From: Malurus cyaneus samueli
Taxonomy: Eukaryota; Chordata; Aves; Passeriformes; Maluridae
Assembly (NCBI GenBank): GCA_009741485.1
Contig: CM019214.1
Span: 24,450,329 to 24,514,328, forward strand
Length of the DNA stretch: 64,000 bases
Reading direction: 5' to 3'
Shown here piece after piece: positions 13,901 to 26,500 of the stretch. The translations under genes and the position numbers were made by a program. Within the stretch, counting starts at the first letter, position 1; the number at the start of each line of letters is the position of its first letter. Below the pieces are notes generated by a model. It ran no database searches, was not told the DNA's origin, and worked only from the letters and a program-made list of their open reading frames with translations.

Positions 13901-16900
13901 ACCTATTTTGGGTAACCTCGGCTTGAATTTAACAGTGGAACTGTTGAGATAAATTTCTGATAACAGTTAATTTTTATACTTTCAGAAAAAAAAAGATTAC
14001 AAGCCTTTCTGCCCATTTTCCTCACTATACTTGACTTCAGCATTCATCTAGCAGTAGTTTTCATTGTTTTTCCTTAGGTGCTAAAAGAGTCTCTGAATTT
14101 GAGAAGATCTGGTGATTGTCTGTTCATAACACATTATGGTGTGTCCACAGTAGATGTTATCTCCTTACTGCTAAGCTTAAACCTTGTTACTTTTTCAGCC
14201 TTTTTCAAGATGCTCTCTGCATCTTAGGTGAGTTTGGCAAGCTTCTTTATGGTAGTGGGACAATGATTTCACAGACTTACTTATATTGAAGCTTTTTATG
14301 ATGATTTTTTAACATGAGACCAAAATGGAGTTGTATTGCAGAGCTTCATAAGTTACTCGTTTATTGAAGAGTAAGTTGCAACAAAGAATTGATGTTTGCT
14401 TCTTCAAAGGGTACCTTAAATCCTGTCTGGCAACACCTCATGGAATTTTATGTAATACGCATTTGTTTTGTATGAGTAATACCCAAATTGAATTTTTACT
14501 TCAACACAAAAAAAAAAAAGTTGTCAACCCAACCTATAGGGATTTTTTTTTTCTTCAGAAAAATCCAGGATTTCTCAGTGTTTGGTACACTGTTAACGGA
14601 CTGAAACTTAACAAAGGTAGGATAAGGATTCTCTGTATGAATGACAACCTGTAAGATTCAGTTACAATCTTTTGTGCAGACTTGGAGAATCAAGAATTTG
14701 AAATGGCTTCAAGTTTCACTATAAAATGTCAGTGGTTTTAGGGATTTTTTAAAAAACCCTTATGGTAGGTGTTTTAATCCATATCTGAACTGCAGCAATA
14801 GAGAGGCAATTCTTCCTTTTACAAAAAAGGCTTAGACAGATGGCAGAAACCTTTCTGACAAAGGTTTGATTTTTAAGGCTGTGTTTCAAGTTACATTTAA
14901 TTTCAGTTTTGCATGTGTATACACACAGCATTTGGAATAGATTTTATAAAACATGCATTTTGAAATACATTAGACTAATAATGAACTCAAGCTTATAAAT
15001 CAGTGCCATATTTTAAGTCAGTAAAAATGTACTCTCAAGATCAAAATATGCTAATGGATATGCTGCTTGTGTAAAGTATTACTTGAAATAATTAACGACT
15101 TCGTTGCTGAAGTAGTCTAAATACCTAAACCACAAGGATTTTGCATGATGAAAGTGGTGTTATCCTTTAATTTTCCCATGATCATCCTGTGTTTTCATTC
15201 CCACTGGATACTGGTGCAGCGCCTGCGCAAAACTTGGCATTTCCACTTGAGCTAAAAAGCAGCTCCCCATTCACTCTCAGTGGTGGTAAGATTTCAATAC
15301 TATTTTAAGTTCAGCCTCCCAAAAATGAAAGTTTTAGGAAGAGATGGATATTTTAGTTGGCTTGGTGCCAGCCCTGGCCAAATTTCAGCGTGAATAGTTC
15401 TATCCTGCCTCCATCAAGCTCTTGCAGTGTCAGTTGCTTGTGGATAAGGAGAGTTCAGGATAACATCTTGCTGAGTGGACAAGAATTAGAGAGTCTGGGT
15501 CCTATTCTGTTCTGTCCTGGACCTTGTAACCTGAAAATAGGCTCTTGAAAGAGTCAAGGAGAGCAGGAAAGAAATCCTGAGATGACTAGTGCCTTTAAAG
15601 AGCCATATTTGCAATATATAAAACATATAGTGTTAACCATCTGTAGAATGGACTTCATGAAACTCCTGTCCAAGAGAATGAAATGCTCTTGGCAGGAACT
15701 TGCAGCAGAAGAAATTTGGATAACACTTGTGGAAATTGTCTCCAATTTGCTTGTTTGGATGGGGCAGTGTGACAGCTCCATGCTTGGCCATTTTACTTGC
15801 TCCTACTCCCTTGCTTCCACAGTCAAAATTTGAAAAGCAAATAAAGCATCTGTAACTCAATTCTATGTACTTTGCAAATTTCTGTGGGTTTTCAGGTTTT
15901 AACACTGATTTTTGGCAAGGCAGCATTTCAGAGAGTGACCTTCTGAGTGTCTGTGTTGTCATATCCAGATGCAAACTGATTATCTGCAAAGAATGTGAAG
16001 CAGTTCAGTGAATGAGTGGATTCATACTTATGTAAAAAATCTGTACTGATTGTTGGTATACTTATGCCAAGTTTTTAAAGCTAGAGTTACATTTTTTCAG
16101 ACTTTTTATTTTTGTGTTTCAAGCATTACTAAAATTTTACGTATGCTCCTACACACATTTATTGACATGTGTTCTACTTACCAACCTTGTTAATACAAAT
16201 TTTATACAGACTAGTGAATATGAAACACAGAACAACTTTAGGTGCATGAACGCTGTTCCTGGAACATCCATTTTCCAAACAGTGAGAAAAATAAGGCAAG
16301 GAGAAAGCAAGAAAATAATTTGCTTCATCTCTTTCATCCCTGTAGGCTTTTCACGTACTCCTAGAGGCATGTGTTTAGTGAAGATGGTGCTAGGTTTTCC
16401 TACCAAAGTCTCAATGAAATATCAGCAAATGTATGTAACAACCTCTGACCTAATGCTGTAGGCACTGTTACCACAAAAATAATTTATGTGGTGTGGCGAT
16501 TGTCAGATATTTCTCAGGAAAGGGGTTCTTAAATTCCGCTATGAGACTGACATGAGATGAAAGTGTCCAGCTTTTCCACATCACATGCAGCTAAACGATT
16601 GAGTAGCCATCGTATATTAAAGACAAAAGGTTGAACATGAGCAATGGCATTTCTTTTGGGTATATTTCAGTGGTTATAAATATTAGGATGCATGAGCAGC
16701 CTTTATTCCCTGGCAGACACTTTTTTCTTGCCAGCACTACTTAATAATGGAAATCTCTTGATTATCAGTGCTGACTCACATGTCCTCCTAGCTGCATAAT
16801 TCAGATCAATATTTTTGTGACGTGTGGTATGTGCTGGCATTACCAGTCTTCCCACTTGAAGAGCAGCACTGCATGATTTGCGTGTTTGGGTTTCCTCCGG

Positions 16901-19489
16901 CACCCACAGCTCACTGTGACACAAGAGAGAGCAGTGAACAGACCCTTGCACTGACCAAGTGTGACAGCCCTACTCCAGCTCACAGGCTCTTTATGAACTG
17001 AAACCAGTTGTGTTACATTTTTAACCTCTGCTAAGGAATCAACATTTTCTAGTACATGAAATGGCCTCTGCTGTTGAGCTTCAGTGTCAGACTCAGAGTT
17101 GTTTGAACCTGGTTTTGTGTTTGTTTCATGCAATTCTGTCGGTCAGTGGCTGTGCATGCGTGTGCACACAGTGGGCGCTGAATTGTGAGTCTTGTAGCTC
17201 TTGGTGTTGGCATTAAATGTTCTGCTTGGAGCTGAAGGGAAAATGTTTCCCTGTTCCTGAAGTGCTTTTCCCCCCAGATGTGCAAAGGTGCCACGGAGCA
17301 GCAGTGCAGGCAGATGTGAATGGTTCTGGGTCGTGCCAGGAGAAGGGAGTTTAGGGAAATCCTGATAGTGCTGTCAGCAGGTTTTTGCCTAGCTCATGGG
17401 GCTGCTCTCTGCTGCTTTTAGCACTGTGTTATGTGAAGTTGTGAAGCTTTGGCAGTTTATCTGTTGCTTGCCTTGCAATTTGAAATTATGGTGCTCTTAA
17501 ATGTAAAGTGATGATCATGCAGAGCTTAAACCATGTATTATAGTTAGGTCTTTTAAAATAGACTGTCTATGTGTTGTTTTCTGTGCCATAAACTAAGCTG
17601 CTTCAAATTTTGCTTTAGACATTGGAGCCCTGCTTGTTCAAAATAGTTCAATTTTTAAAAACTAAGGCATTTCAGTGATGTTTTAAAAAGTCCAAAACAG
17701 ATGAAACCTCTGTTTTTAAAAGACAATATGACAGAATAAAATAAATAGTTAAAGAAATACCACTGATATGAGGGAGCAGGGGTAAATAACCCAATCCATG
17801 GCAGGATCTCTTCCTATGTACAGCTGGGTATGTAAGGTCCCTGCATGTTCCTATTGCCTTCCCAGTCAGGAATCCTTGATGTGTTGTTTCTTTCTTTGCT
17901 TTAAATATTGAAGAAAAAGATATGTAGCCCTGGGCTCCAAGTAGTTTTACAAATGTCTGAACAATGATCCATTGAGAGAGAAATACCTGTTCAAGAATGT
18001 AGCAAAACTTGTCTGTAACAAGCAGATCAAAGAGTCTGTAAACACAAATTTTTTTTTAAAAAAAAAGTAAGGCTAAAGTGGGTCAGATGCATGACACAAT
18101 TTTGAGATAAGCTGTTGATAAGCCACTGCTGCAAATATTTGTCTTTGAAACTATTATAAGCGGCTGGTTGACCCAGAAGGGAGCCTGAGGTCACTGTGTG
18201 GTTGGGTTTGACCAGTGGCATCACAGCTGGTCGTCCTCAGGAGAGCGCTGGGTGAGGCGTGCATTGGGTAACAGCAGAAGCTTTTCGACACCTTCCCTAA
18301 AATTCAGAGGTAGTTGATAAACTGGAAAATATTTCTTCATCATAGATTGAGCAAGGATGAATAAAACCATTGTGCTTTCTGGGGTTGGGCTGGGATGGAA
18401 AGTGTAGTGAGAAAATTTCCTTTAACACAGGAGCCAGTGATGGTCATCATCTTTCTCTCTGAATGGGGTAACTGCAATCAGCTCCCATGTTCTCTTGCAC
18501 GGTCCCACAGCCCAGTGTGAGTGGCTGTGAGCTGTGTTTGCCCACCAGTGACAATCTGCGACCATCTATGTGGCAGGTAGCAGCAGTGTGACAGAGAACA
18601 GACAGAAACTGTGCCAGCCTGACACAGCAGCAGTGTTAATGGAAAAAGCAAAAGTCCCAGGCCTACCTTTGCCTTACAGCTGAAAACCTTTCCCTTGAGG
18701 CTGCAGGATGATCATTTCAGCCTGTCCATAGGATTGAGGTGTAATTTTTTCTTATTGTACTCCTTTTTCTACTTATGGAAAACAAACTTCAGCTCTCGGC
18801 TCATATTCAGTTTCTGGAATTTAGTTCTTGCAATCTAAATGAGACCTGCCCAGTGTGTTTGCGAGGTCAATGCTCTTGGAGACTGCGGTGGAAACTTGTT
18901 TGGAGAGAACTGGGGAGAGCTGGAACAATGTCAGATTGTGCTGGGAAAAGCTGCTTCATGTGGGATGTCTTCAAGGAGCAATTATAAAAAAAACACTTGC
19001 TGTCAGCCAATAGAGAAGACCAGTGGATAAAAAATACAAAAATCTGCTCTGTGTTCCAGTACCTGAAGATGCAGAACTTTTATACTAGAACTTCTTATGG
19101 AGCACAGTAGTTTAAAACAGCCACTCTTCCAAACAGCTCCTAGCTAGATTTCAAATTTTAATGTTTTTGAATTGGAGATTTTATTTTTAATACTTAGTAA
19201 AAAGTATATATTTTTGCAACCCTACAAAACCTTCTGACCTGTCAGAAATTGTGCAGGCTTATAGATTTTTGCTCTTTCTCCCCTTATGGATGTTTGGTAG
19301 GGAATGTGGTGTGATTCCTCTACAGAACAAGTGTGTTAAGGCTATATGCTGAAAAGCCATTGTTCATTCAGCATAGTGTTCTTGCCTCACAAAACATTGA
19401 ACAGGGCAATTATCCATGTCTGGAATACTGCTGCAGGCCACCTGATCAGGAGGAGTCAGTGAGCTTTCTGCAGACAGCTGGGAGTACCC

Positions 19490-20275
19490 TCACGATCACA
19501 AGGCTTCACCACCTTCTTCAGCCACTCTGATCTCTTCTGGAAAGACATCACAGCCCGGGAGGGTCCTGCAGAGCTCTGGTGATAAGTTTTTGACACAGAA
19601 GGTGGAGGAGCCAGCATGGAGAGGTGGCTTGTACTAGACCTTGTACTAACAAAGGAACTGCTGGTTTGGGATGTGAAGGTTGGGAGCAGCCTTGGCTGCA
19701 GTGACTGTGACATGATGAGTTCAGGATCCTGTGCAGACAAAGCAGAGCAAAAAGTAGGGTCCATCCCTGGATTTCAGGAGAGCTAACATTGGCCTCTTCA
19801 AGGGTATACTTGGAGGAATCCCATGGTTCAGAGCTCTAGAGGGTATGGGGTGGGTCCAAGTGGTTAAAGTTCAAGCATCACTTCTCCAGAGAAGACAAGG
19901 GGACTGGAGCATCTCTCAGGAGAGGACTGGGCCTGTTTAACCTGGAGAAGAGAATATGGAGAGGGAATTTCATCCATGTGTGTAAGTGTCTGAAGGGAGG
20001 TGTCAGGAGGATGGAGCCAGGCTTCTTGGTGGTGCCTAGTGACAGGACAAGCGGCAACAGGCACAAAGAAAAACAGGGAGTTCCTTCTGAAAGTGAAGAA
20101 AACTTCTTTCCTGTGAGATTGGCAGGGAACATCTCCTTCTCTGGACACATTTGAAACCTTCTTATGCAATCCTGTACAATCAGCTCTAGGTGATCCTGTT
20201 TTAGCATGGGATTGGATGAGATGATGTCCAGAGGTCACTTCCAACCTCAGCCATTCTGTGATTTTATGTGATTTT
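19490..20275 (+). mobile_element. CR1 LINE, internally deleted, 3' end intact
   Basis: From about 19490 to 19865 the DNA resembles the inter-domain part of CR1 ORF2, with phrases such as 'cagccttggctgcagtgac' and 'cttggaggaatcccatgg'. At about 19870-19900 it jumps to the 3' terminal part ('ggagaggactgggcctgttt'), running to 'ggtcacttccaacctcagcc' and an ATTCTGTGATTTTATGTG tail ending near 20270. The reverse-transcriptase core between these parts is missing. Frameshifts and stops are frequent, so it is inactive. Open frames on the opposite strand here are by-products. Confidence 0.85.
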
Positions 20276-23200
20276 GGACTAATTATGTTTATCATACTGA
20301 GGTTAGATTTGGCAAGCAATGTCTGTAACTCACAACCATGAAAAATTATTTTCAACAATTTCCAAATAATTCTTCATTACACTTTTCTTCAATATTTTGC
20401 TATCACTGGAGAATTACAGTTTTCTGCTGGAGAAGTGAAAGAAAAATTGTAATATAAATTGACAGTTAGTAGTTCTGCATTAAAATCCCTTAAAGTATCA
20501 AGGCATGCAAGTTGTTTTGATTTAATGTGTGTCTGTTTAGCAGTGCACAAGCAGAAAATACCGGTTCTTTCCTTGCTGGCTTGCTGAAAAGCATGCAGCC
20601 CAAACTGGTAACAGTTTTAAGGAATTAAATGAAAAATTACTATATCACATCCATATGCCTTTAATTTGGGTGGATCTTGGAGACTCCTAATAGCATATCA
20701 CACAAACCAGCTTAATTTCAGAATTGCATATCACTAAATGTGATCTGTCCAACAAAAAGCTATGTGCACTGACCCTGTGAAAGGTAAAGCCAGGAAACAA
20801 AAAAATAGTGCAGTGTTCAGTTTAAGCTGCTGTGGAAATTTGAGCAGGCAGCATGTTCTGAGGATTTACTTTTGGATAAAGACTAATCTGCCACCAACTT
20901 CTGTGGTTGCTGGAGAGAGGGGCTGCTCTACTGGCACCTCTAAGCAGGGTTCTGATGCTGATAGTGTGAAATGCTAGCTGGAAGGAACCCAATACCCTCT
21001 GCTTTAACTGGGCAAGGAACCTGACCAGAGTAAATGTCTGTACCTGCAATTAATCTGTATACATATCCACAATTAATTGTGTAATAAATTTGACTACTCC
21101 ATTTTGTCAGCTTCTATCTTCTGCTCTGGGCCATTAACAAAGAACTCAGAGTCTGGTTGCACAAATGACAGAAGCTTGTGTCTACAAAATTTATTTCTCT
21201 TGTTATAATCTAAAAGCAAAATTGCAGAGAGGCAGTTTCAGATTGGTTGGCTATAAGTGTGCTTGAGAAACATCACTGTATGTTGGTACAGCATGATGGT
21301 TGGTATGTCCTTGATAAAAATTTTTGTTCTGCTTGTTCAGAATAAAATGTTAATGTTTCCATATAAGGAGCAAGCAGAGTACTTGCAGCATTCAACAACA
21401 TTAATATTTCAAAGTATGGAAAGTATATGGAAAATTAACTCTTGTGGAAGATAGTGGCACCTATGCGAAAGTCCCAGCTGCTCAGAATTGCCTTTTTCCA
21501 GCAGCCAGCCAGAGGAACTATAGCCTGGTAGCACTGTTGCTCCATGTCACAGGCATGGCAGGAAGCATAGCTGTGGCAAGAAAAGAGCCCAAGAGAAAGA
21601 AAGTCGCTGTAGGATACATCCTGGCACTGCCAGGGACTTTGTGTGCCGTTTGTGCCCCACAGCAGGAACCATCCCAGGTGCTGCCTGTGGGTCAGGTGAG
21701 AGGGGAGCACCCGAAGCCCCTGTGAGAGGGCCTGGCTCTTGTTGGTGCCCAGCTTTTGCCAAGTGCCTCATTCGTTGCTGGAATTGTTTTAACAAACATC
21801 TCCCATAACCGACCAGAGTTGTGAATTTCAGCTTGGTTGTGCCCCTTATCCATCTGCTTTCCCCAGGCTGCTGGATAAGCTGGTGGCTTCCCACGTCCCT
21901 TCCACAGCAGCGTTGTCCCTGGAGCTGCTGAAGCCTGGTGTGCCTGGGTGGTTGTGCCCATGGGGAGCAGTCTGAGCTGTCCAGGGTCCAGTGCAGTCAT
22001 TTGTGCTCCACACCACGGCACCAGGCAGAGCCAGGGTGGATGGTGTGGGCAGTGGGACCAAGGGAATTGGGAGCATCCAGGGACATGAGGAGGAGCCCTG
22101 CTTTGGAGCTCAGAAAGGGTACCATTGGTGTGCCCAGTCATCCATCTTGGCACATCCCAAGTGCTTTGCTTTCTCACTGGAAAATAAAGGAAGGAAGGGG
22201 AGAATAAAAAAGGCCAGAATTACTAAAGAAAAATGATAAGCAAATGCTGCTGGTTAATTGAAGCTGTTCTTATACAGAGACTCAATCCCCCTTTTCATCA
22301 AGCAATAAGAGAAAAACCATTTGATGCATCTTGTGACCAAGTCTGAAAGTTGCAGGAGGAGAAGGTAGCCAGAGCTCATTCAAACATAGCAGAGGCCACA
22401 TCCAAAGAAAGGGTTTGCTTGAAGATGGTTTTCTTTGATTAATAGGAATTACCATTCCAAGACATTTGGGTTTTTTCAGTGATTGTTTGACCTGACATTT
22501 TGCCACTGTGTATGTATGTGTATTTATACATATAAATATAAATATAAATCAGAAAAAAATAGATTATTCACTTGTGCTATTTGCTTACATAAAGCACAGT
22601 ACTTTCTGGCATGCTGTTACAGTTTGGGAAACAATCCATGGGCATGGTTTTCCAGAAGCAGCACTTGCCCATGGAGAACTGTCACAGAGGCTGCTCCTCA
22701 CCATCCACGAGACATTGGTAATCTATGTGTATTTTCAGGAAAACAGTTGTAGGTTTACCTTTATGTCTGAGGCAAATGGGGTTTTGTTCTAACCCAAGTG
22801 CCTGTCTGAGGTTTGTTTGTGAACATCTGGGAGCTCCAGGCATGGGAAAATTGGCGCCTGTGCTTAAAACCTGCTGATATCTGTTGTTTATTTAGGTGTT
22901 GCCTGAGTGTGTGAACATTGTGCTCTTTGCTTCATAAAAGTGGCCAAGTGAAGCAAATAATGCAGTATACATAGAAGTTAAACTTCAGAGATGAGACCAT
23001 GTTAATTTTTCACACAAAAAATAAAGTGTTTCCTCAAGTGGTGTGCTGGGGTCTTCTGTTGCGTTGATGTTCCAGTTACAGTAATTATCTGAACTTGTTA
23101 GGGCTAATATTAATTACAATTTGCTAAAGATATCGCAGCTTCTGTGGTGGAAATGTTTTACTGGACATAAGAACTTCTCATTTCACCTGCTGTAAAATCT

Positions 23201-23449
23201 TACAACAATATGAAAACCCATAACTTATTTTAGAATAGTGGTGTTAACCATCAATTTATTTGAAAAGCATAACAACCTGTCTCTGGTGTACTAATGTTCT
23301 GAGTTGAAACAAATACGCGTAGTAGAAAACTTCAAATACAACAAGCATTTAGTGTTTTTAAAGGGTTTGTTCTTTGTTTACTTAGAGATGTTGACATCTC
23401 CTGGTAGAGTGAAACGCATTTAACCGACTGTGTGTCTCTTCTCCCTTAG

Positions 23450-23573
23450 ATTACAGAAGTTTGTGGAGCCAAGCGTGTGGGTTATTTTGGTCCTGCTCAA
23501 TTTTATATTGCTTTGAAGTTAATTGCAGCAGCACAGTCAGGGTTCCCAGTACGGATTGAGAGCATTAAGAATG
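23450..23573 (+). CDS. REPS2: REPS2 exon 2 (EH domain 1, second half)
   Basis: The 124-nt exon encodes [20 protein letters not shown] followed by ALKLIAAAQ... (41 codons plus one base). Its acceptor follows a pyrimidine tract ending ctcccttag, and the donor is G|gtaagta, a consensus site. It enters in phase 0 and leaves in phase 1. This is the helix-turn-helix half of EH1. The EF-hand loop position reads GAKRVGYFG, without the acidic residues that bind calcium, as is usual for the first EH domain of this family. A second AG seven bases inside the exon (after ttacag) would break the frame. Confidence 0.95.
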
Positions 23574-26500
23574 GTAAGTAGCAAATTTTGCTTGCAGTGC
23601 TATGCACTTGTTTCTCGCTTTCTTTAATGCTTGTCAGCTCTTCATGGTGGTAAACTCTTTCTTATGTTTTGATGAACAATTTTAAGGAGCAGAGAAAGAG
23701 TGGAAGATAATGTTACATGCTCTCTAAGTGAGTGGTAGAAAATTGCAGTGAATTACATACATGGCAGATCTGAGATGACATCCCCCTCTGGAAAAGGCAT
23801 TGCAAAGGAACGGCAGGAATGACAGATGATCAGTGCGGGAGATGCATTTCTCTCTCACCTTCAGCCTCTAATCTTGACAGCTGTCCAGAGTGAAAGCTGA
23901 TAGCTGCTTTGGGTGTAGTCACATTGTGGGGGACATGGGCAGGTCAAGGAGTCCCTCTGTGCAAGGCAGATTGTAACACTCCTCTGCTTTAGCAAATAAT
24001 CCTGCTGAAATAAATGGGTAATAGTGATAAAATCGTAGTGCTTACTGTGAGTTGGTATGAAAATGTGTGTTAGATGTATTTTAAAACAGCTTTATTCTTC
24101 CCAATGAATTGACAGTAATATTAAATGTACCATCTTCAGTGGAGAAGAAAGCTTCTCTTACCTAACTCACGTGATGAAGAGAGAAAGCAGGTTCCTTTCA
24201 GCTGCAAAACCTTGATAGCAGCTTGGAAGGAACTCAGTGTTCCTGCCTTGGTGATGCTCACTCAGCCTCAGCAGGGCTCAGGCTTCAAAACACGGTGCTT
24301 TTTGCTTGAGCTTGAACAGGTTTGAGCTAAGGCTGCCATCTGCCAGGTGGGTGTCCAGGCCATGCCCTGAGGCTGTGCTTTGGGCAGGCGTGTTTGCACC
24401 ATGCAGCTTGAGGGGCAATGCCTGCAGCCCCAAGATCAGAGAGAAGGCTGGAAAGGCAGCCCCTCCCAAATCCCTGCAGGCAGGTCACTGCTCCCAGCAC
24501 AGCTTCTGCTCTGCTGTCCCTGTAAGGGCAGCACAATGTCACATTCATGTGCCTTACGAGGCACAGAGGGGTTCCCAGCTCTGCCCCATCCCAGGGACGG
24601 AAGGCCAGGATGGCGAGACACGCTGACCTGAGCGAGCTGAGCTCCTGCAGTGCAGAGCTCCTGAGCAAATGAGAGGATCGGATGCAGCTGACACAGTTCA
24701 GTTCAGGACCTTGCTGGAACAGAGTTTGAACTGAGGGGGAAGAGGAGTGGCCTGGATTTGTCTGACAGTTTTCCTTACAGACAGTTTGTCCACTCTCTCT
24801 TGCATTGCTGTCCTTTTTAAAGATGTTCATTAAAAAGAAAAACAATACCAACAAAAATCCCTCAACAAACTGAATTAGAAATCTGAACTGAAATTTACTC
24901 TGTTTTACAAATCCAGCATATAATCCACAAATTTGACTGAAAACAGGTACTTGCAGTCCTTGTATTGATATCCTGCTTATTTACTGTTTCAGTAAAATTT
25001 CAATAAAACCACTTCCAGTTCTAATTACATTTTCTCTAGAAAATTTATGAGTGCCTTTAGAGTGGGGTGAGTAACATGTACCAAACTTGAATTGATTTTT
25101 TTTTCTTCCTGGTAGTAGCTGTAGGTGTAGAAGATTACAGAGATGATGGATGAATGGCTTTGCTTGGTTTTGAGCATTCTGTTAATTTTAATTATATTGA
25201 TCTTTTAGGGTGACTATGCACAAAAATGAATGGTGTTTCTGCAAAGTAATTGGGAGTTGTCTTAAAGAGTGACAAAGTGTCACTCTTTTGCTCTGCACAA
25301 CAGATGCAGCATGGGACCTTTTGTCACGGCTGTCTCTCTAGGCCTTGGTGTGATCTCTGAACCCTACCATTTTTGGTTTGTTCCTTTTATGATGGCAGCG
25401 TTAAGGGTACTGTGATCCTGACTCATTAATTCATCCATCCCACAGTTTCTGTGGGAAACTATTCTTTTCATTACAGGCAAGGTTTTGAAGGCAGGAAATG
25501 AGTTTGCCGCTTGCTTTAATAACACGCACAAGGCTTATTTCTTTCTCTTTGCATGAAGAGATTATATATTAAGCTAGTGAATGTAACTTTGTGTAACATT
25601 CACATTTTTATTAAGACATAAAATAATCAAAGGAGTCCCACACTTAAAAATGTTACAAAATATAACTAGCAGTCTTTTATAGATAAACTTTTCGTTGGTT
25701 TTACAAGACGATACTGCTTGAAGTGCATCTAATGTTCTGTAGTCTCAATTGAATTTTTCTCTCTCTTAATAAAGAATTGCCTCTGCCACGATTTATGGCG
25801 CTGAAAAATGACACTGAAGTACGTTATGGGACTCCAGCAGAATTCCATGGAGTTAAATTTCAGGTTCCACATGCAACTTTGGAAAAAAATTCCTACAAAA
25901 GAACAGATGAAGGGGACAAACAGGTAACAGGCTTGTCTCCTTCAGGCCAACATATCATTATGCATCCTCCTTTTGGGTCCAGTCCTGTAAATGGTTTCAC
26001 TCACATGGGCTTACTCAATTTTCCAATACTAGACAGGAGGTGAGCTCCTGATGTACAAGTAATCCCTATCATGCCTGTGTTCTGGTTTTGATGCATCCCA
26101 GTTGCTTCCCTGAAGAAAATTCTCTATATGAGCTTTTATAAAGGTATCAGCCCTGTAATAGTCTGTGTAAGTTCTTTCAGCGTTGTCCTCCTGCTTAATC
26201 CAGCAGTGTTTCTTGGAGAGGAACAGGGGAAAGCAGCAAATAGAAATCTGTCTGTGAAACAGAACAGGAAAGTAGCTGATTTGCCATGGCCAGTATGGTC
26301 CCTAGTCACTATAGAAATACTCAGCTGGAAATGTGGTGTTGAATCATAAGCCACTATTTTTGGGTGGGGTAAGGCCCCCAAGTTTTCTTTCCATTTTATG
26401 TCCCCAAGGAATAGTCCAGAAGAAATCTGCTTTTTTTTTTGTCCTGAGTGAACCATTGTCCCATCATCTGTTATTCTGAGAGGCCAATTTAATAAAGCAT

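Larger units (their letters stand above)
1..23449 (+). other. REPS2: REPS2 intron 1 (3' part)
   Basis: No exon could be recognised in this stretch. It must be the 3' end of the intron between the first coding exon (outside the window) and exon 2. The DNA is AT-rich and CpG-poor, with chance open frames up to 193 codons that show no recognisable domain. It holds a CR1 piece near 3.4 kb, a longer CR1 near 19.5-20.3 kb, and the inverted repeat at 10797-10904. No promoter, CpG island or RNA gene was recognised. The size, over 23 kb against 1.5-4.3 kb for most later introns, is typical of a first intron. Confidence 0.85.

Noticed and set aside
21435..22236. Several overlapping long frames on both strands in a GC-richer stretch
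   Set aside because: No frame stands out, there are few CpGs and no splice-supported exon. Not called as a gene or CpG island.
24250..24854. 175-codon minus-strand frame and plus-strand shadows in intron 2
   Set aside because: Base composition explains them, and no family was recognised.
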